Assembly: GCA_024663395.1 (NCBI GenBank)
Contig: JANFAH010000004.1
Span: 806,001 to 870,000 of the forward strand
Length of the DNA: 64,000 bases
Source of the DNA: Pisolithus tinctorius
Lineage: Eukaryota > Basidiomycota > Agaricomycetes > Boletales > Pisolithaceae
Direction: 5' to 3'
Position numbers and translations under genes: made by a program. Positions 21,911-33,127 of this stretch are shown in pieces (positions within the stretch are counted from its first letter, which is position 1; every line of letters begins with the position of its first letter). The notes beneath the pieces are model-generated. The model had not been told where the DNA came from and ran no database searches. It saw only the letters and a program-made list of their open reading frames with translations.

Positions 21911-21956
21911 CTAATTGGGAACCTTTTCTGGTACCAGGACAGTCTTGAAGATTGTC
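21911..21956 (-). pseudogene. Probable last exon of a host gene split by the nested transposon block
   Basis: Reading on the minus strand, the end of the gene at 53706-54431 can be joined across the 31.7 kb insertion. An intron beginning GTATGT (near 53780) and ending TTTTTCAG (near 53707) gives a frame that runs through the 5-bp target site and ends in TAG at 21913-21911, about 17 codons later. The joined peptide ends in a VPEKVPN-like tail. This is inference from frames only. Confidence 0.4.
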
Positions 21957-22350
21957 TGTGACGAGACCTAAACAACAGGGTTTGTTGTAGGCTTGCACCA
22001 AGAACCAACAGAAGAGAGAAGAGATGAAGAAGAGGAGACGGCTTAGAAGCAGGCAACTTTAGGACTCGAAGACCCAAATGAACTAGCTTGGAGCTAGTTG
22101 GGTGATTGAATGACGGTACTTATACTACAGTACACGAGGTAACGGCGAGGCATACATGAGGTCCGTGACATCATAGTGATGTCATGATGATATCATAGTG
22201 GAGCAGAATGTACCAGAAGGGGAAGGCACGGCAAAGGCGAGGCAAGGTCTAGACTGGAAACTGGGCCAAGACCAAGAGATAAGATAAGACGAAAAGATTA
22301 GATAAGATGAAAAGAAAAGAGAAGAAAGGAAAAGAGTACGTATCATAACA
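21957..22350 (-). repeat. 3' LTR, family 2
   Basis: 394 bp; pairs with 53322-53700 and has an extra short A/G tract near 22310-22325. A polypurine tract (minus strand AAGGAGGGGATAG) lies just inside at 22351-22363. Confidence 0.88.
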
Positions 22351-22361
22351 CTATCCCCTCC

Positions 22362-23135
22362 TTAGAAATCGACTTCCAGGTGATTGAAGGTAGGGACAGT
22401 GTCGGTAAAGTTCTCCAGGGGCTGGAAGAGGGAGGAGAAGAGGGAGGAGTCCATACCACGGAGTTTCCGAGGGGCAGAAGGATTGCAACAGTGGAAGTCC
22501 CTGACAGCACCAGGGGCAGACCTCAAGGCGGACTCAGGTTCCCAGGTGTGGTCCTTGTCATGATACCCCTTCCAATGGACAAGGTATTCAAGTCTGTTCC
22601 TTTTGAGGCGAGAGTCAGCGACATAGTCCACCTCAAACTCTTCGTTGCCCTTGTGTCCCACCACCGGTCCCAGGCGAGTGACAGTCTGCCCTTCCAAAGG
22701 TCCCTTGTACAGCTTGACCCGAGAAACATTAACGACCAGATGGATTTTGAGTGTTTTGGGAAGTTTCAACTCTACCACATTGGGTTTGAGTGAAACAACC
22801 TTGTAGGGGCCGATCCAATGCTTGGTGAGTTTCCGGGAGGGGCGACCCGAGAGGGAGATCTGGGAAGTTTCTAACCAGACCATGTCACCAACAGAGTAGG
22901 AGGGGGCATTGGAGCGAGACGCATCTGTAGACACCTTCATCCGTTCTGCAGCTTTGTCCAAAGCCTTCTTTGTGTCCTCCAAAACCTTAGCGAGGTCGAC
23001 AGCATGATCTGTGGCTGCCTCTGCCCTGGAAAGAAAGGGTTCCACGCCCATCCTGGGGGTGTAGGAATGAGTAACTGAGAAGGGACTCCTGCCAGTAGAC
23101 TCCTGTCATTTGTTATTGTAGGAGAACTGGGCAAC
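22362..23135 (-). pseudogene. pol: Integrase C-terminus and chromodomain, family 2
   Basis: Open for 229 residues from 23051, with further coding upstream to the copia junction at 23135 interrupted by a TGA near 23100. Seen: the integrase GPY-like motif (HWIGPYKVVSLKPNVVELKL), VSRVKLYKGP, and a chromodomain (LEYLVHWKGYHDKDHTWEP) with the usual aromatic residues. The upstream portion continues the integrase broken at 30460, so the two halves were one gene before the copia insertion. Confidence 0.85.
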
Positions 23136-23140
23136 CTTAA

Positions 23141-23605
23141 TCACAGAAATCTATAACAAGACCTCAGTCGAGTGCACAAGCGGCAAACGTCTATATCTGC
23201 ATTACCTATAACAAGACCTAAGGTAACGACGTGAGCGTGAAGTACAGGAACGCGAGCATAAGACACTATACCCACCTCAGTCGAGTGCGCGAGTGGCAAA
23301 CGTCTGAGGTGGTTGTTACTACAGTAGCGAGTTAAGTACGCTATACGAAACAAGGGGTGAGACATGGGTGTTGAACCCGGTATGAAACTACAAGCATGGT
23401 CATAGCGCACGTCCTTGTATCGATAATTATACATATGAAACATTTGAAGACAATAAAACAAAAGTTATCGCACTGTATTGTCAGTGCTCGAGAACGACTA
23501 AGTATTGTGGTCATGTAGACCCGTAAACAGGAAGTGTTTCCCACGGTAAGCAAAAGTAGCATCAATTAGTGAACGAAGACTACGAGCGACTTGCCAAATC
23601 TAACA
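23141..23605 (-). repeat. 3' LTR of the copia element
   Basis: 465 bp, the partner of the interrupted LTR at 28152-30454. The two differ mainly by CpG transitions. Confidence 0.88.
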
Positions 23606-23612
23606 CTCCCCC

Positions 23613-26600
23613 TCAAGTTGGACGTAGGCCGAGTTCAACCGCGAAATGTTTCACCTTCGGAGACGGTAGCACCTTTGTTAATGTATCGGCGATCATGTCT
23701 GCAGTCGGGCAATATATGAGGCAAATTTTGCCGTTCTCTACAACCCAGTGAATGAAGTGAAAGCGGATATTGATGTGTTTGGTGTGTGCGTGATATTGAT
23801 GGTCTTTGGTGAGCGCGATGGCTGATTGATTATCTGAAAACAACATGGTCGGCTCGACGAATGGCTGAAAAAGCTCTCTGATGAGCGACCGAAGCCACAA
23901 GGCCTCCTTGGCCGCGTGTGTGGCTGCCACGTACTCGCTCTCAGTCGTTGAGAGCGAGACGATTTCCTGTCTTTTAGAAGACCACGACACCGCTCCGCCG
24001 TCTATTAGAAAAGCGTACCCTGAGACCGCTCTGCGGTCTTCCGCCATACTGCCATCTGCATCTGTGTACCCGGTCAATGCACTTGGTGATCCCCCATATG
24101 TGAGTCGTAAGCCTTTTGTCCCGAGAAGGTACTGATAAATTCTCTTTACAGCTTCCCAATGAGCGATTCCAGGGTTGCCCAAGAAACGTGAGATGGTCGT
24201 TATGGCATATGAGATGTCGGGACGAGTGGCGAGGGAGGCGTACATGAGCGATCCTACGGCTTCATGATAGGGTACGTGGTGCATCGTAGTGAATTCGGCA
24301 CCAGTTGATGATGACTGCCCAGAATGCAGTTTGGTGCTGGGTTCCATCGGGTTCGACATGGGCTTGAGCTCGTCGAAGCCGAAGCGTCGGATGATGGACT
24401 CGATGTAGGGGCGTTGGCACAGGGAGATGGTATGTTCATCTTTATTTCTGGTTACTTCAATGCCAAGCAGCCAGTGAAGTTCCCCAAGGTCAGTAATCTC
24501 AATGTATTTTCTGACATTGCGCTTAAGCTCCTCTATCTCGTTTAGGGATGTTGCGGTGATGGTGCAATCATCGACATGGACGACAACAATGACAAGCTCA
24601 CCGGTGGTGCGTTGTCTGAAATAGACGGCCTGGTCGACCGAGCACTGGGTAAGGCCCAGCTCATTGACGAGGATCTCCACTAATCTTTGATACCAGTGAT
24701 GGCCGCTCTGCTTCAAACCATACAATGTCTTTCGGAGGCGACAGACTTTATTGGGGTGATCAGTGGATTCAAAGCCTGGGGGCTGTCGCATGTAGATTAC
24801 TTTGTCATCGGTGAGTGTGCCATTCAGGTATGCGCCTTTGATATCGATCTGATGGAGTTCTAGGTTTGATCGTGCTGCCATGGCAAGGACGGTTCGAATG
24901 GACGTGAGCGTTGCAACTGGGGTGAAGGTATCGAAATAATCGACGCCTTCAACTTGAGAGAAGCCTTGAGTGATGAGTCGAGCTTTGTACCGTACTACAT
25001 TTCCAGCAGCGTCTTTCTTCGTGCGGAACACCCATTTGGATCCAACTATGTTGGCATCGCAAGGTGCATCAACGAGTTCCCAAGTACCTGCTGTGTGTAA
25101 CATTGCTAACTCTTCTCTTATCCCTGCCTCCCACTGTGGCCAATCTGGCCGACGGCGAGCCTCAGCCAGTGAGGCAGGCTCAAGGGCTTCGGACTCGGTG
25201 GTGACTTCATTCATGGCCATAGCCAGGTCGATATTGCAAAGGGTGTCGTCAGGATCGTCTACGATAGATGCAAGCAAGGCTGCAGCTCTGTCCTCCCCCT
25301 CAAGCCTGGTGGGGTCGGCTTCGTCTTTGACTGTAGTGGGGAGCTGGACTCCTTTTGGTATATTAGGTATACCGTGACTGTTAGTACTGCCTTTACCAGC
25401 AAGGATATCAGCAAGTCGTTGGCTGGGCTTTCGAATGCACTTTGCAGTGGGTGGGTCGGCTGGAGGAGATGGGGGTATGGGGCGGTCTGGAATGATGGGT
25501 TCTGGAGCGACAGGTGAGAGCGATGGGGCCATGTTGGTCACTGCGATGGGAGCTGGAGGCATTAGCATCACGTTTGGTAAGTACCCTTCTTCTTCCTCCC
25601 CCTCGCGAGGTAACGACTCAGTGGAGGAGGGGTCCCAATACACGTTTCTTTCAATTGTAACTGACTTCTTTTCAGGCCAGTACACTCAGCAGCCATTGGG
25701 GCTGTTATCGTCGATTCCAACCCAACGACCCTCGACAACACGCCCTCCTAGTTTGGTTCCTCCCTCGATGCGCACCCATATGCGCGAGCCCCATGTGTGT
25801 ACCCGACTAAGGTCAGGTTTCTGTCCTGTAGCAGCTTCGTGAGGGGTTCCACCCTCGAGCGCTTTCGTGGGTGTCCGATTTTTCAACCAGACAGCGTGAC
25901 GAATGGCCTCGCCCCATAGGGTGCGTGGTAAGCCACTCTCGTGCAGCATAGCTCTGACCTTTTCCAGCAAGGTATGATTGAGGTGTTCAGCGATGCCGTT
26001 GTGTTGCGGGGTGTCATGAACGGTAAGTTTTTGCTTCGTGCTGCTTTCCTTGAGGTGCATGATGAACTCTTTTCCTAGATATTCACCTCTGCAGTCGGAG
26101 TGCAAGACTTTGACGACAGTGTTGTGTTGGGTGCGACACCAGGCCTCGAAGTCCTTGTAAGCTGTGAAGGCTTTGCTTTTCTGGCGAAGGAGGTGGATGT
26201 GCGTGAGGCGAGTCTTATCGTCTGTAAAGGTAATGTAGTAACGTCTTCCTCTGAGTGTTTCAACAGGAGCTGGTCCCCATACGTCAGTGTGGACCTCAGC
26301 AGCGAACTCCGTGGCGCGTTCGCCAGTGCGCTCCTTGGCAACAGGTTTTCTAGTGGCCTTTGCGTAGACACAGGCTTCGCAGAAAGTAGGTTCGTCCTTT
26401 GACAGGTCGAATTTTAAACCTGACACGAGCCCATTCTCAGCCAGGTGATGAGTGACAGTAGGTGAAATATGTCCCATCCTGCGATGAAGTTCCATGACGG
26501 TGATGGTCTCGACCACTGCACTTGTTTTGTCATGCACGCCATCGTGGATGACTTGGTAGAGACCTGCTTGGGTCTTAGGTACACTCCCAATAACGTCATC

Positions 26601-28064
26601 GTCGGGGCTGCGGATGGTACAGGTTCCGTCAGCGAAGGTAACAGAATATCCTAACTGGTCAAGACGTCCGACGGACACCAGGGTGTAACCCACCGCGGGA
26701 GAATATAAGACTTCGGTGAGTCTTAACTTTGTTACATCACATCCGTTTGGGACCTCGATAATTAAATCACTGATTGCGGTTGCATTAAAGGATTGTTTGT
26801 TAGCGGCTGCGAATGTTTTGGGCAGGATGTCAGTTAGGGACAGGAAGCAATCTTTGTATGGAGAGATGTGCCGCATGGAGCCAGAGTCATAGAGTTCTAC
26901 GGTGGTCGCGCTGACTGGCCCATCATGCACGAGATTGACCAGATCAGGTGGTAGGTAATCTCCATCATTTCCAGTGTCTCCTATTTTGCTGAACAAGTCT
27001 TCCTCAGTGGGGACATAGTTTGCCCTTTCTTCATCGTCATCGTCAGAGACGCTCAGCAGGTCAGGGATAGGAAGATCATTGTCAAGGTCGTTCACAGCAA
27101 TGATGGAGAACGCTCCTTCCTCCTTGGAGTCAAAAATCACTGCGTTAGCTGAGTCCCTTTTCACGTCATCTGTCACACCATGATTGGCTGACCTATTGAG
27201 TTTTGGGCATCTAGATTTGAAATGCTCTCTCGATCCGCAGTTCCAGCAAGGGCCATGCTGACGAGTGGGGCCTGTGGAACTTCCACCCTGTCGTCCGTCT
27301 CTCCAATTTCCTCACCCGTGACTGGAGGAATTCCCAGGGGTCATGGCCAAGGCTTCGTCGCCTTCACAAGCCCTATGTTTATGACGTGAGTGCCGCGTCT
27401 CTTTGTGGTTTCGTCATTCTGACTCCTCGATAATGAGGGAAATAAGGATATTGGGGTCAATGGTTTGAGTTGGACTGTACAGATGAGCGGTTGCGAGTTG
27501 GCCGGAAGTGAAGCTGGCAAGGTATTTAGGTAAGGATTGAATGATAGTCGATCGATAATCCTTTTCTTCGATCTGTACGCTGACGGCAGCTAACTCGTCC
27601 CTTTTCGTACGCAGATCATCCAAGAATTGGCGGACATCGCCATTGACAGGGCATTGCATGCCCAGGAACTTCGTTCGAAGATCCGTCTGAGCATAAGCTC
27701 CCTTTTCGGTGTACTCACGGACGATTTCACTCCACATGCCTGCGACGTTTCCGAGGCTGTGTACCTGCGGAGCGGTGGAATCCGGAATTCGTTGAGTGAG
27801 TAAATGTTTCGCCATACTCTCGCTTTTCTGCCATTTGGTGAGCTCATCAGCATCGGGGGGGATTACAGTCACATATCCGTCCTCATCAGTGGAGGTTGTG
27901 CTGGCAGGGCAGGGTGAGGTGCCATCAAAGTGAGCCCACAGCTCCTTGGCTTCGACAGCAGTCTGGAAACAAAGGGAGAAAATCGCCCAGTTCACACCTT
28001 TGATGTCGAGCTTCAGATCGTTGCCCAGGAGAGTGTCTGTAGTGAGGGGAATGGTGGTTGACAT
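23613..28064 (-). pseudogene. gag-pol: Copia gag-pol polyprotein with three TGA stops
   Basis: A single frame from ATG 28064 to 23613, broken by TGA at 27416-27414, 27314-27312 and 25688-25686; all three are in phase and readable as former CGA. Domains in order: gag of the Retrotran_gag_2 type; CCHC knuckle CWNCGSREHFKSRC; protease DSG (LYDSGSMRHISPY); the GAG-pre-integrase zinc site (MELHRRMGH...CEAC); integrase with HTDVWGP, LHSDCRGEY and a GIAEHLNHT helix; reverse transcriptase with QIDIKGAYLNG and VVHVDDCTI in the catalytic position; RNase H (GYTDADGSMAEDRRAVSG; SLSTTESEYVA; HTKHINIRFHFI). The order protease-integrase-RT-RNase H is that of Ty1/copia. Arg-to-His and Arg-to-Cys type changes fit CpG decay. 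Confidence 0.93.
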
Positions 28065-28419
28065 AGGGGTTGAAGGCTATGAGCGGCAGTGAGAGTATCG
28101 AAAATTCAGGTGAGACGTTTTATAGGCTATTAGAGCTCGGGGCTCATAACCTCACAGAAATCTATAACAAGACCTCAGTCGAGTGCGCGAGCGGCAAATG
28201 TCTATATCTGCATTACCTATAACAAGACCTAAGGTAACGACGTGAGCGCGAAGTACAGGAACGCGAGCATAAGACACTATACCCACCTCAGTCGAGTGCA
28301 CGAGCGGCAAACGTCTGAGGTGGTTGTTACTACAGTAGCAAGTTAAGTACGCTATACGAAACAAGGGGTGAGATACGGGTGTTGAACCCAGTATGAAACT
28401 ACAAGCATGGTCATAGTGC

Positions 28420-30253
28420 TGTCACACACCAAAGGTGTTGTGGACATGGTTACAGCTGACTCTGCCTAACTTGTTGATGAGTTGCACACAATGCCCAAGC
28501 ATGCAGATGAAGACTAAAGGCCTCATGTGAAGAAAGACTGTCAGACATTAACAGTCATCCTTCGCACAAGAACGAGTCATCAGTGCTAAAGAGAAAAGAG
28601 GAAGCAAGTTAAGCACGCATTAAAGGTTTTTAGCGCCCGTGTACGGCATTCCGGTTTTCGTCGTATCTCCACCATTTCCAAAGATATCGACTCCATTCCC
28701 ATGCTCGCTTAAAGTGCTCAGCCCCACGATTCTTCCTTCCAAATTTGGAGAGGATCCTCGCACCCTGCACATTTCTACAGCACTCCATCCATCAGACACT
28801 CATTTCGCTAAGTCCATCAATCATGGCCACCTCTTCGTCGATCATCTCGCTTGTCTCATTTGCCAGAGACAGTGGCTATGTATATCTGCCAGGCGTTCCC
28901 ACCAGCTTCCGTCCTGAAGCCCCCTGGTTCATCCCATCATTGTCAGCCCCATCTCATCCCATGCAGCTTGGTCAGCGTGTTCTCCTTGTCAGTATGACTT
29001 CCAGAAGGACGTTCTTTGGTCGCCTCAGGTCTGTCACTCGGTTAGAAAGGTCTTATGTGGTCATTTCAGTCTCCCTGGTTGATGAAGCATATGGATCGTT
29101 CCTCCCTGCTCCTTGCACCGTCTTTATTCCAGTCTCGTCCATCATTCTTCCCGCATTGCAACAGCTGCAGTATAATCTACTGTCCTCCAGCCTCCCTGAT
29201 CACATTCATGACGAGTATGACATGCATCTTGCCTTCTTACTGCAAGATCCAGCAGAAGACGTTCCCCCTTCTCCTCCTCCTCCATCAGAGCCCCATTCAT
29301 GAAGTTTTTGTTAACTTCGCTGAGAGGATGGAAGGGTGGGAGATGCGATCGCGTATGCTCTCATTGCCCCACAGACCCCCAACACCCTAGCCCCCTTTGA
29401 CACCTGACTCATGCCCTTCAATTCTGGAATTAATACTTCCCTATCTGGAAACACCGTCTTTGGATCTAGAGATGTCTCCGCTGAGATCTAACTTGCATCG
29501 CCACCCCCTAATGTGATATCAGTGTGCTTACTCAGTTTCTGATTCTGTTTGACTCGTTTTGTGATATTTTGACTATCCTTGACTCGTTCATTGCCAATAC
29601 TTACCAATCTTCTTTGCTTGCTTACTTTTCATTTCTCGCTTACTCATCATGATTACTCAGTCCTTACTCATTACTTACCAAGTGTTTGTGCCTTGTTTGT
29701 CACAAGCTGTGCTCCCCCCTCAGTATATAAACCCCCATGTACTTAGCTACCCACAATCAATCAGAATCAATTCAGAAGCAGTCCAGCAGTCAGTCCAGTG
29801 CCTATCTCGTCGTCGACAGTTGAGGCTCCACGAAGGGGTCTACCTGTCATCATTCATATACTTGGTAGTTGAGGCTCATTCGGAAGAGTCTATCTGCCTC
29901 CATCATTCATCTGAAGCTTCCTCTTAGTCAGCAGTCTTAGTCATCCCTCCACTCCTGCATAACTTGTCAACGACTTGTGCCAGGAGCACATTTTATCGAA
30001 GTCCATTATTCCAAGAAGTCCTTTCGGCTGAACACCTTCACTCTGTTCAGCATCCCCTCCTCAGTCATCATCCATTCATCTACTCCTGCATAACTTGTCA
30101 TCGACTTGTGCTAGGAGCACCCTGCCATTGAAGTTTCCCCCTCTTAGGTTTCTGCACTCCAGGTTCTGCGGAGGCACACCACCACTCGCTTTACATTTGT
30201 CTTTTGTGTTGGTTTTGGTTGGTTTTCACCACCTTTCCACACTTTGACTCACA
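28420..30253 (+). mobile_element. Solo-LTR-like insertion of 1834 bp
   Basis: Begins TGTCACACACC and ends GACTCACA, with a decayed 4-bp target duplication, inserted in the copia LTR. It contains no retrotransposon proteins and no terminal direct repeats, so it fits a long solo LTR. It holds a TATA box (TATATAAA near 29725) followed by an untranslated-like stretch, and two direct copies of a block with CTCCTGCATAACTTGTC (near 29946 and 30078). Orientation is taken from the TATA box and the open frame. Its family is not otherwise present here. Confidence 0.6.
28823..29302 (+). CDS. Unknown protein inside the solo-LTR-like insertion
   Basis: ATG 28823 to TGA 29302, 159 residues. I do not recognise it. 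It starts MATSSSIISLVSFARDSG, has hydrophobic and basic stretches (LGQRVLLVSMTSRRTFFGRL), a Pro-rich tail (PPSPPPPSEP), and no zinc or nucleotide-binding motif. It may be chance coding in a long LTR or a gene carried in the LTR. Confidence 0.35.
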   Translation: MATSSSIISLVSFARDSGYVYLPGVPTSFRPEAPWFIPSLSAPSHPMQLGQRVLLVSMTSRRTFFGRLRSVTRLERSYVVISVSLVDEAYGSFLPAPCTVFIPVSSIILPALQQLQYNLLSSSLPDHIHDEYDMHLAFLLQDPAEDVPPSPPPPSEPHS

Positions 30254-30459
30254 GCGTGTGTCCTTGTATTGATAATTATACGTATGAAACATTTGAAGAC
30301 AATAAAACAAAAGTTATCACGCTGTATTGTCAGCACTCGAGAACAACTAAGTATTGTGGTCATGTAGACCTGTAAATGGGAAGTGTTTCCCACGGTAAGC
30401 AAAAGTAGCATCAATTAGTGAACGAAGACTACGAGCGACTTGCCAAATCTAACACTTAA

Positions 30460-31601
30460 GCCATGAAGGCCAAGAGTCCTGTCGATCATTGACAAAGAGG
30501 TGGAGGTACTGCTGCAGATCCTGGTTAAGACGTTCCATCTGACCATCTGTTTGGGGGTGGAAAGCGGTAGACAGCTTGGGCTTGACCCCAAGCATTTTGC
30601 AGAGGTCGGCAGTGAAGGTGCTAGCGAACTGAGGTCCTCGGTCAGAAATGACAGAGGAAGGCAGCCTGTGCTGGGTCCACACATGATCCCGAAAAAGTTC
30701 TGCAGTCTGAAGTGAGGAAACTTCCTTGGTAGTGGGGGCAAAGACCACCTCCTTCGAGAACCTGTCTACCACCACCATGACGTTATCGAAGCCCTGTGCT
30801 TCTGGTAACTCCATGAAGTCAACCGAGATGTCAGTCCAGGGATGCTCTGGGACAGGGTTTGGAAGGAGCTTTCCTGCAGGAGGAGTCCTAGAACTCTTAG
30901 CCATCTGGCAATGGTGACACACCGAGATGTAGTCTTTAACAGTGGCAGTCATTCCAGGCCAGACATAGTTACGGGAAACGAGCCCCAGGGTTTTCTTCCA
31001 TCCAGGGTGTCATGATGTTTCTCAAGGCAGTGCATCCTGACAGTGGGTGGGACATAAACCTTCCCCTGACAGACGTACAGTCCCTCTCTGAGGATGGAAC
31101 CTTCCAGTTGTGGTGTTACCGAGGAGGCAGACGTCAGAGCAAGGACGAGGTCGACATCCTCTCCTATCACCAAGGTAGCTGCCACTCTAGAGGGATCGAG
31201 TAACATAACCCCCTGGTTGTCCGACCCCCTTGGTTCGTGGTCCTCTCTCCTAGAAAGGGCATCAGCCTTGGCCATTGAAGACCCGGGTTTGTACACCAGC
31301 TTGTAGTTGAACCGAGAGAGATACTGGGCCCAGCATGCCTGGCGATGATCCAGATTTTGCGCCCTCATGAAATACTGGAGATTTGTGTGGTCAGTCCAGA
31401 TTTCAAACTGATAAGGGGTGGCCTTGAGATAATGTCGCCATGTCTCCAGAGCACGAATTATGGCCAGCATTTCTTTATCAAAGACCTGGTAGTTTCGCTC
31501 GGGGGGGGACATGGAATGGGAGTAAAAGGCGACAGGTCACCAGAGGTCATCTTCACACTTCACAGACAAGATGGTGCCGGTGGCAAAATCTGAGGCATCG
31601 G
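30460..31601 (-). pseudogene. pol: RNase H and integrase part, family 2 pol
   Basis: Continues the RT frame broken at 50208: RNase H begins ASDFATGTILSVKCEDD (upstream of 31540), then a TGA codon, then SMSPPERNYQVFDKEMLAI, TDHTNLQYF and DALSRRED. The integrase follows after a frameshift near 30960-31010: CHHCQMAKSSR, ISVDFMELPEA, SDRGPQFAS, FHPQTDGQMERLNQDLQQYL. It stops at the copia junction. This is the middle third of one ancient pol gene. Confidence 0.88.
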
Positions 31602-32607
31602 TGTAGGGAGTAGTATGCTCCCTGAGGCTGAAATAGGGATGCCAACACCAACATTCCACCATTACCATCCACGTCTATCATCTTTGGAATTATCCCATCT
31701 GCCTCGTGCGCTGCCTTGCCTGTCAAACCTTCGGAGCTCCCTGGTCCATCAATAACACACACCAGTCATCGTCCTGAAATTCTGTGTCAACATCAACCTG
31801 ACATACGTCTATCTGGAATTCCGCAGTCATGCCGCTTCAACCCTTGCCTCGCCACATAGCCGGGAAACCACACAGATCATCAGTAAAAACTCCAGTTACC
31901 CCTCTCGTTCCTTTCCCGCAAACCTTTCTCCACAAAGCGAGAACCCCTTTCTACCTACAGCCTCTACCCTTCGCGTTCCACTCTACAGTACAGTGTACAC
32001 TCGCCCTGTCGGAAGATACCCGTCTTTCCTGTTGTATTTCTCAGTTACTACCTTACAGTTTGTTTTCACATGTTGCTGTATGGCTTTGACGTCTGACACA
32101 TCGTCCCCTTTATTTTTTGGAGTTTTGCTTCTCCTGCCCCACATTTCTCCGATCAGTACCTTACTATCCATGTACTATATAATCCCGCCTCAGCAATGAA
32201 ATGAGAATATCTCTTTTGGGACCCACATTCTGCGTCTAGTGCGAGTCTAAAGAGTTCAAAGAGTCTTCATGTCCTCTGTGTCCGCTGTGTATCTGTGTCT
32301 TTGCGTCTACTGTGTCTACTGTGTCTTTGTGTCCTTGTTCCATTAGTACTCGTTTGCCTCTCCCGCGCACTTAATTCATCTTGGAGTTACTTCCTTGGTG
32401 CAAGATCGTCGTCCGGAATTTCAAAAGCAAGTCTGTCCCTTCCTTCGACTCTGTGGAATTAAATTCCGTGACCCACATTCGACTCTTCGACTGACTCTAC
32501 CATCGCATTCTACATCTCCTTCCTACTCAGCACCCCTTGGGTCGAGCCTAGGGATTTTCCCTACAGCTTTCCCCTATTCGCACGCTACCCAGAGGTAGTG
32601 TCCCACA
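31602..32607 (+). repeat. 5' LTR, family 3
   Basis: 1006 bp, TGTAGGGAG...GTCCCACA, the same length as 49198-50203. TATA-like box TATATAA at 32176-32182. Confidence 0.9.
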
Positions 32608-33127
32608 TTGTTTTGGAGCCCACCGCGAGGGGTCTGTAGATCTGGAAAGGAGATCCTTACGACCCACTCGTCAAAGAACCGAACTCGAAGAGCTCCTAGA
32701 GCCCTTCCACAGACTATCTATTTCCTCAGCAGAAATCTTAATTCTGGTAGCTGATCCTAGAGATATTTCAGAGCTGCACTCGTCAGACTCAGATCTCGGT
32801 TTAGACAAGATCTTTCGGAGCCCAGAGTCCCCAGCGTTTTACCCAGCGTTTCCAGGAGGCTTCAACTTCGACGAGCCCTTCGATCCTCCCGCTGAATGTC
32901 AAGAACTTTCGCCTCTCTCAGAACTAACTTCTTCTTCGTCCTCGCCATCCAGTGATTCAGAACTAGCCGCTGAACAGCTCCTCCTTCCTTCCCACTCCCT
33001 AATCACAAATTCCGCTATCACCCTTTCTACTCAAATACCCGTACAGAATACTCTTGCCTCGACTCTCTCGAATTCCGCTCCTATCCTTCCCTGAATTCTG
33101 ATCCAGATCCCTGTACCACCTCGAAAA
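32608..33127 (+). other. Primer site and leader, family 3
   Basis: TGGAGCCCACCGCGAGG begins at 32614 and looks like a tRNA-type primer site (starts TGG); the tRNA is not identified. A frame from about 32740 to 33092 is open and rich in Ser, Glu and Pro, with an acidic SSSSSPSSDSELAAEQ stretch, ending just before the gag ATG. It may be part of a longer gag or chance coding. Confidence 0.4.

Larger units (their letters stand above)
23141..30454 (-). mobile_element. Ty1/copia retrotransposon, degenerate
   Basis: Minus-strand element with the 5-bp target duplication CTTAA (23136-23140 and 30455-30459). LTR 1 is 23141-23605 (465 bp). LTR 2 is 28152-28419 plus 30254-30454, also 465 bp once the inserted 1834 bp and its 4-bp duplication are removed. 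LTRs start TGTTAG and end TGTGA on the element strand. One gag-pol reading frame carries three TGA codons. A purine-rich tract lies at 23606-23620. Confidence 0.9.
28152..30454 (-). repeat. 5' LTR of the copia element, interrupted
   Basis: Two parts, 28152-28419 and 30254-30454, join to a 465-bp LTR. The interruption is flanked by GTGC and GCGT, explained as one ancestral GCGC duplication with a different CpG transition on each side. Confidence 0.85.

Noticed and set aside
31829..32199. Open frames in the family 3 LTR (also at 49425-49846)
   Set aside because: Conserved only as part of the LTR pair, overlapping frames on both strands, no recognisable domain.
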